Shown here: piece by piece, positions 59,505-64,000 of the stretch | Numbering within the stretch: position 1 is the first letter of the stretch | How the letters are laid out: each line of letters opens with the position of its first letter | Made by a program: the position numbers and the translations under genes | Source of the DNA: Haladaptatus salinisoli | Lineage (GTDB): Archaea > Halobacteriota > Halobacteria > Halobacteriales > Haladaptataceae | Assembly (NCBI RefSeq): GCF_020614375.1 | Contig: NZ_CP085327.1 | Span: forward strand, 1,178,001 to 1,242,000 | Length of the DNA: 64,000 nucleotides | Direction of reading: 5' to 3' | The notes under the pieces: model-generated | The model's database searches: none | What the model was told of the DNA's origin: nothing | The model's input: only the letters and a program-made list of their open reading frames with translations

Positions 59505-61079
59505 ATGAGCCGGACACATCGGCGGGAGTTCCTCAAAGCCGTCGGAGTCCTCGGCGCGACAGCCACGCTCGGCGCGGAGTTCGCACACAGCGCGACGGGT
59601 GCCGACGAGTCAAGCGGTTCGTGGCCGACCGTTCGCGGAAACGCGGGACGAACCGGGGCGACCGCCGATAGCGGTCCGGGGCCGAACGTGACCACCGATT
59701 GGTCGTTCGATATGGGCGGCGGGATGTACACCGTCGAACCGGTCGTCGGCGACGGAACGCTGTTTCTGGCCGTGGCGACTTCGCACACCCCCTCGACCAG
59801 CGAGGGGTACGTCGCCGCCTACGACCCGGCGACGGGCGACGAGCTGTGGAAACGGGACGACGTTTCCCGCCCGGGGACGCCCACCGTCGACGGTGGAACC
59901 GTTTACTTCGACACGTACGGTTCCGAGGACGCCGACGCAACCGGCTTCTTCGCGCTCGATGGCGCGACCGGCGAGACGAAGTGGCACAGAGATGCGTCGT
60001 TCGGGGTGGGCAGCCCACTGGTCGCGGCCGGTCGGTTGTACTGTACGGTGTCGGGAGACGCCTGCGAACTCGACCCCGAAACCGGCGACGTCGTCTGGAA
60101 GACCGCCGATACCGGCGGTGACGCGTGCTTTGCCGATGGAGCGCTCTTCTACGGCGACGGCGTCGCGCTGAGCGCCGACGACGGATCGCTTCTCTGGGAC
60201 GTGTCCGGAGACGACGACGAACTACGGACGGTCGCGGAGGGGTTGGTGTACGGCACCGTCAACGGGAGCGACGCGCCGAACGTCGTCCGGGCGCGGTCCG
60301 CTGCGGACGGAACGGTTCGGTGGTCGTACTCGCTCGAAACCGAGGACTATTGGCGGGGCGACAGACTCGCGGTCGCCGGCGGACGCGTCTTCCTTCGCTA
60401 CGAAAACACGATACGGGCGCTCGACGCCGAAACCGGCGAGGAGGCGTGGACGTACGAGGCGGACGCGGAACTCGCCGGTGGCCTGACGGTCGGCGGTGAC
60501 ACCCTCTACGCCGGCGGCCGGACGAACCCCGAGTCCGATGCCGGCGATGCGGTCGTCGTCGCCGTAAATGCGGCGTCCGGCGAACGCGAGTGGCGATACG
60601 CCTTCGGTGGCTGGGAGTTCGACGAGTACGGCCCCGCCGCCAACACGCCCGTCGTCGCGGACGGGAGGGTGTTTACCGCGACCTACCCGATGGGCTCGAC
60701 CCTCGATTGGACGTACACCGAGCACGGCGACTTCCACGTCCTCCGCTCGGCCGACGGACAGGTCGAAGAAACGACTGAGACGAGCGACACGACCACCGAA
60801 GAGACGACTACGGAGACGACGAAGACGACCGCAAGGACGACGAGCGGAACGAAGACGAGCGCGGAGGCGACCGAAACCACGACAGGATCGACGACCGCTA
60901 CGGCGCAACTATCGGGAACGAGCGAAATGACCACGTCCGGTTCGGCGGGCAACGTGGGAACGACCACGACCGCCGCGACCGCCACGGACGGGCAGCCAGG
61001 GTTCGGCATCCTCGCGGCGGTCGGCGGACTCGCGGGCGTCAGTGCGTACCTCCGCGGTCGCCTCGGGAAAAACGACTGA
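59505..61079 (+). CDS. Tat-exported PQQ-type beta-propeller protein with PGF-CTERM anchor
   Basis: This 524-residue surface protein has the twin-arginine signal HRREFLKAVGVLGATATLGA and a propeller of repeated blades of the form DPATGDELWKRDD, DGATGETKWHRD, DPETGDVVWKTA and DAETGEEAWTYEA. A Thr/Ser/Glu-rich stalk (about 425-490) is probably O-glycosylated. The end QPGFGILAAVGGLAGVSAYLRGR is a PGF-CTERM signal, cut and lipid-linked by archaeosortase A. Whether PQQ or any ligand is bound is unknown. An AACTTATTC box is about 30 nt upstream of the ATG. Confidence 0.87.
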   Translation: MSRTHRREFLKAVGVLGATATLGAEFAHSATGADESSGSWPTVRGNAGRTGATADSGPGPNVTTDWSFDMGGGMYTVEPVVGDGTLFLAVATSHTPSTSEGYVAAYDPATGDELWKRDDVSRPGTPTVDGGTVYFDTYGSEDADATGFFALDGATGETKWHRDASFGVGSPLVAAGRLYCTVSGDACELDPETGDVVWKTADTGGDACFADGALFYGDGVALSADDGSLLWDVSGDDDELRTVAEGLVYGTVNGSDAPNVVRARSAADGTVRWSYSLETEDYWRGDRLAVAGGRVFLRYENTIRALDAETGEEAWTYEADAELAGGLTVGGDTLYAGGRTNPESDAGDAVVVAVNAASGEREWRYAFGGWEFDEYGPAANTPVVADGRVFTATYPMGSTLDWTYTEHGDFHVLRSADGQVEETTETSDTTTEETTTETTKTTARTTSGTKTSAEATETTTGSTTATAQLSGTSEMTTSGSAGNVGTTTTAATATDGQPGFGILAAVGGLAGVSAYLRGRLGKND

Positions 61080-61135
61080 TTTCCGCTCCCGTCGGAGGGC
61101 GTAGATTCATACTCGCGACCGACCTCTCGAACGTC

Positions 61136-61408
61136 ATGATCGACGTCGGCGACCACTACCGGCCGATCGATCACGCGAGTGAACCTTGCGTGTACCGCGT
61201 CGTGGGAGCGACCGACGAGGTGACGCTGTTGCGAGTCACCGACGGCAACGGCCGACGCGTCAACACCGGAGAGATACGTCGTATCGCGCCGTCCGCCCTC
61301 GACGCGGAGTTCGAACGCGCGGAGAATCCGGACGCCGGTTTTACGCCGGTTGCGAGCGTGCGAAACGCGCTTTCCGGCCTCTACTGGAGCGTCCGGAAGT
61401 ACCTGTAA
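61136..61408 (+). CDS. Small conserved protein, unknown function
   Basis: This 90-residue protein (MIDVGDHYRPIDHASEPCVY) is basic-acidic mixed, with a beta-rich first half (VTLLRVTDGNGRRVNTGEIRR) and a helical C-terminus. I recognise no family. It follows the propeller gene by 56 nt on the same strand. Confidence 0.55.
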   Translation: MIDVGDHYRPIDHASEPCVYRVVGATDEVTLLRVTDGNGRRVNTGEIRRIAPSALDAEFERAENPDAGFTPVASVRNALSGLYWSVRKYL

Positions 61409-61557
61409 GCGAAAGCTCGATCCGTCCCCCGTTCTCGGTCTGCCGAGTCCTCGTCAACCCCGCGAAGCCGCGATCGGATCTAACGTACAGACTCGCGGGA
61501 GACGAGAGGAAAACCGGATGCACGACGGGAGAGCGTACGACGGGAGCGGTGAACCGG

Positions 61558-61920
61558 CTACTCCCTCGCGTCGAGGAGGCGGAGGCGCTCCTCGACGCCG
61601 TCCGCAACTTCCACGTCGTATTCGACTTCGCCCGCCCGGTCCATCTGCGCGTTGGCGATGGTCGACTCGGGCGCGACGCGAACGACGGTGCCGACCCGGC
61701 TGTCGTCGATAACGCGTTTCACCTTCGCTATCTCCGCTTTTGTCTCCTGGGACACCGGTTCGTACTCGGTCACATCGTTGACGACGGCGAACTCGGGGTC
61801 GAGCTTTTCGAGTCCGGAAATCACTTTGCTCGACGCTCGCGTCGCTTCGTCTTCGGAAATCTCCCCGGAGCGGGTGATGTAGATTCTGTTTCGGGTCGTA
61901 TCGGTTCGAACGTTCAACAT
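61558..61920 (-). CDS. STAS-like small protein, unknown function
   Basis: This 120-residue protein starts MLNVRTDTTRNRIYITRSG, followed by SKVISGLEKLDPEFAVVNDVTEYEP and VIDDSRVGTVVRVAP. Alternating strand and helix with a loop after FAVVNDVTE recall SpoIIAA-like STAS folds, which act in partner-switch regulation, but no phosphorylated Ser is identified. It is transcribed on its own, upstream of the ferritin-like gene by strand order. Confidence 0.6.
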   Translation of the reverse strand: MLNVRTDTTRNRIYITRSGEISEDEATRASSKVISGLEKLDPEFAVVNDVTEYEPVSQETKAEIAKVKRVIDDSRVGTVVRVAPESTIANAQMDRAGEVEYDVEVADGVEERLRLLDARE

Positions 61921-61985
61921 CGACCGCGAATACGCAGTTTATGAAATTTTATAGACACGCACGGCTTCGGCGCCCCCTTTCGGCG

Positions 61986-62597
61986 TCAGCAGATGGGCTT
62001 CGGGTCGAGCCCCATCCCGGTCAGCGTACCGGCGTAGTCGTCGTAGGCGATTCGGACGGTTTCCTCGGCCACGTCGTGCGCTCGCTCCCAGTCCGCCTCG
62101 CTCTCGCACCGGTCGGCGAGCATCGAAACGCCGTCGGAGACGTTCTCCCGCGTGTCCTCGCGCAGGTCGCGGAACAGGTTCGCCCGGCGTTCGTCCCCCC
62201 GATTGACGAAGAAGTTCACGACCTGCAGCAGCGTTCTGTCGGCGACGAGCGAGCGCCCGACGAGACCGCCCGCCCGCGATACGTCGTCGTCCAGTTCGCG
62301 GAGGAAGGCGTGCATCGGGTCGGGGTCGGACGGTTCGAACGCGTCCAGTTCGGCGACGACGCGCTCGTGGTGGTCCCGCTCCCGTTCGGCCAGTCGCTCG
62401 AACGGCTCTGGGGTTGCCTCCGCCCACGCGGAGAACGTCTCGGCGGCGGTGCGTTCGCTTCGCGCCGCCGCGGTGAGCACCACCTCGGGTTCGAGGTCGG
62501 CTCCCGTGAGCGCGACGAGCAGTTGCTGGGAACCGAGGCGGTCGAGTTCGGTCGCTTTCGCGTTCCGCACCGAGTCGGCGAAGTCGTCCGCGTTCAT
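61986..62597 (-). CDS. Ferritin/rubrerythrin-like helical protein
   Basis: This 203-residue all-helical protein, predicted as a four-helix bundle, has SQQLLVALTGADLEPEVVL, a helix with FERLAERERDHHERVVAELD (acid and His residues that could ligate iron) and RANLFRDLREDTREN. The layout resembles rubrerythrin-type haloarchaeal proteins, but the complete EEHxxH diiron set is not clear, so enzyme activity is uncertain. ATG 62597 is the only reasonable start. Confidence 0.6.
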   Translation of the reverse strand: MNADDFADSVRNAKATELDRLGSQQLLVALTGADLEPEVVLTAAARSERTAAETFSAWAEATPEPFERLAERERDHHERVVAELDAFEPSDPDPMHAFLRELDDDVSRAGGLVGRSLVADRTLLQVVNFFVNRGDERRANLFRDLREDTRENVSDGVSMLADRCESEADWERAHDVAEETVRIAYDDYAGTLTGMGLDPKPIC

Positions 62598-62677
62598 ACC
62601 GACCGGACGGCGAGGCGAGACAAAACGTTTTAGCGACGGGGGCGACAGCTTTTGCCTTCGAGTCGCGTATTCGACGT

Positions 62678-63898
62678 ATGGCCGACGCCCTCTCCCCCGC
62701 GGAACTGTACGACCGACTCCGGCGCGGCGAACCGCTCACGCTGCTCGACGTTCGCAACCGCGACGAGTTCGAGACGTGGCGCATCGACGCGCCGGAGACG
62801 GTGCAGACGCCGTACGCGGAGTTCCTGAGCGCGAAGGTGCGCGACGGCGTGCCCCAACTCGCCGAGTCGCTCGACCTGGAAGAACCGGTCGTCGCGGTGT
62901 GTCCCCGCGGAGAAGCGAGCGACCGCGTCGCCGACCTACTCCGCGACGCCGGGGTCGACGCGGTGAACCTGGAGGGCGGGATGAACGGTTGGGCGCGGGT
63001 GTACGTCGCCCGCGAAATCGAGGGGAGCGACGAGACGGTGGTTCAGTACGAACGCCCCTCCAGCGGCTGTCTGTCGTACCTCGTCGTCTCCGGCGACGAA
63101 GCCGCCGTCGTCGACCCGCTGCGGGCGTTCGCCGACCGCTACGTCGAGGACGCTCGGGAGCGCGGCGCGGAACTCCGCTACGCCGTCGATACGCACGTCC
63201 ACGCCGACCACGTCAGCGGAATCCGCGAGGTCGCCGAGGCGAGCGAGGCGGAACCGGTGCTGCCGAGCGGGGCGCGAGAGCGCGGACTCGCGTTCGACGC
63301 GAAACCGGTCGAAGACGGCGACGAACTTCGGGTCGGAGAGACCGCGCTGACCGCCGTGCACGCGCCCGGTCACACCAGCGAGATGACGGTGTACCGACTC
63401 GGGAACACGCTGTTCAGCGCCGACACGCTGTTCTTGGACGGGGTGGGGCGACCCGACCTCGAACGCGAGGCGCGGCGCGCCTCGGAACGAGCGGACGAGG
63501 GAGACGGGGCTCCGCAGGAGTCGTCGAGCGGCGAACCCGCGAGCGCCGACCCGGCGACCGGTTCCGCGGGCGCGTCCGAACTCGCGGGCGACCTCTACGG
63601 GACGCTCCACGAGCGATTGCTCGCGCTTCCGGAGACGACGATCGTCGCGCCGGGACACGTCCACGTCAGGACGCCGCGGGCCGACGACGGCACGTTCACC
63701 GCGCGATTGGCGACCGTGCGCGAGTCGGTTCCCCTGCTCGAACTCGACCGCGAGCGGTTCGTGGAGCGCGTCGCGGGCGACCTCCCGCCCCGGCCCGCCA
63801 ACTACGAGGAGATCGTGGCGGTGAACCTCGGACGGCGGGAGGTCGAAGAAGAGACGGCGTTCGAACTGGAACTCGGACCGAACAACTGCGCGGTTTAG
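62678..63898 (+). CDS. Rhodanese plus MBL-fold hydrolase (persulfide-dioxygenase-like)
   Basis: This 406-residue protein starts with a rhodanese domain (about 5-115: LLDVRNRDEFETWR, the catalytic Cys in VAVCPRGEASDR) and continues with a metallo-beta-lactamase fold (YAVDTHVHADHVSG, HAPGHTSEM, LFSADTLFLDGVGRPD, APGHVHV), with a Glu/Ser/Ala-rich insert near 265-300. Rhodanese-MBL fusions handle persulfides or glutathione-like persulfide oxidation. Haloarchaea use gamma-glutamylcysteine, so the thiol substrate may differ. Its end overlaps the next minus-strand gene by 4 nt. Confidence 0.88.
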   Translation: MADALSPAELYDRLRRGEPLTLLDVRNRDEFETWRIDAPETVQTPYAEFLSAKVRDGVPQLAESLDLEEPVVAVCPRGEASDRVADLLRDAGVDAVNLEGGMNGWARVYVAREIEGSDETVVQYERPSSGCLSYLVVSGDEAAVVDPLRAFADRYVEDARERGAELRYAVDTHVHADHVSGIREVAEASEAEPVLPSGARERGLAFDAKPVEDGDELRVGETALTAVHAPGHTSEMTVYRLGNTLFSADTLFLDGVGRPDLEREARRASERADEGDGAPQESSSGEPASADPATGSAGASELAGDLYGTLHERLLALPETTIVAPGHVHVRTPRADDGTFTARLATVRESVPLLELDRERFVERVAGDLPPRPANYEEIVAVNLGRREVEEETAFELELGPNNCAV

Positions 63899-64000
63899 GC
63901 GCGGTCGGTGTCCTCTTCGACGTCGACGTGCCGCCCGTCGGCGCGGTCCTCGTCGCCGTCCTCGTCCTCGTCCGGGATGCCCTCCGCGTCGGACTGCTGA
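63895..64000 (-). CDS. C-terminal end of an acidic protein (cut by window edge)
   Basis: On the minus strand 34 codons before a TAA (63895-63897) read QQSDAEGIPDEDEDGDEDRA then DGRHVDVEEDTDRA. The strongly acidic composition suits a haloarchaeal protein tail. It converges with the rhodanese-MBL gene (4 nt overlap). Nothing can be said about function. Confidence 0.5.
   Translation of the reverse strand, partial: QQSDAEGIPDEDEDGDEDRADGRHVDVEEDTDRA

Overview
The window is chromosomal DNA of a haloarchaeon (class Halobacteria). The evidence is high GC, acidic proteins, twin-arginine export signals, many 4-nt gene overlaps, TATA boxes about 27 bases before start codons (leaderless transcripts), a type III RuBisCO, F420-type enzymes, Bat-type regulators, a ribosomal stalk protein L12 and an archaeosortase (PGF-CTERM) substrate. 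The species cannot be named from sequence alone. I see no tRNA, rRNA, CRISPR array or insertion sequence.

Layout. 1-15 kb: start of nucS, a GH15 trehalase/glucoamylase-type enzyme, a sugar dehydrogenase of the epimerase fold, a tandem pair of AIR-synthase/HypE-like genes joined to thiDN, an F420-type oxidoreductase, a Cys-rich copper-storage-like protein, an arylsulfotransferase-like protein and mutS. 15-22 kb: an RNA-ligase-like protein, a very large secreted phosphodiester glycosidase/metallophosphoesterase, a FAH-family enzyme and a carotenoid oxygenase. 22-34.5 kb: a catabolic island with a complete branched-chain-type ABC importer whose operon ends in a KAS III-like enzyme, plus a short-chain dehydrogenase, acyl-CoA ligase, alpha/beta hydrolase, MaoC hydratase and three Bat-type regulators. 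A shared near-palindromic operator (GTTMACATGTKAAC) lies in front of three of its transcription units; I consider it the best candidate here for an undescribed regulated system. 34.5-46 kb: RuBisCO III, trehalose-6-phosphate synthase, a lone L12, a third AIR-synthase-like gene, an alcohol dehydrogenase, glucose dehydrogenase translationally coupled to gfcR, glutaredoxin and a PAPS-reductase-like protein. 46-64 kb: membrane proteins, a Tat-exported M23 peptidase-like protein, mutL, a HAD protein, an exported-protein gene broken at a (CGTC)4 tract, a MoaD-like protein, KDG aldolase, a beta-helix protein with dockerin-like repeats beside a GH5 lipoprotein, a DsbA-like/lectin-like fusion, gluconate dehydratase, a PQQ-type propeller and a rhodanese-MBL enzyme.

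How the genes work together. Glucose dehydrogenase, gluconate dehydratase and KDG aldolase are three steps of the haloarchaeal semi-phosphorylative Entner-Doudoroff route, and gfcR is its expected regulator. NucS, MutS and MutL, three mismatch-repair proteins, all lie in this window. The liv island combines uptake, CoA activation, hydration and dehydrogenation of an unidentified carboxylic acid. Many exported proteins use Tat signals, several with a lipobox.
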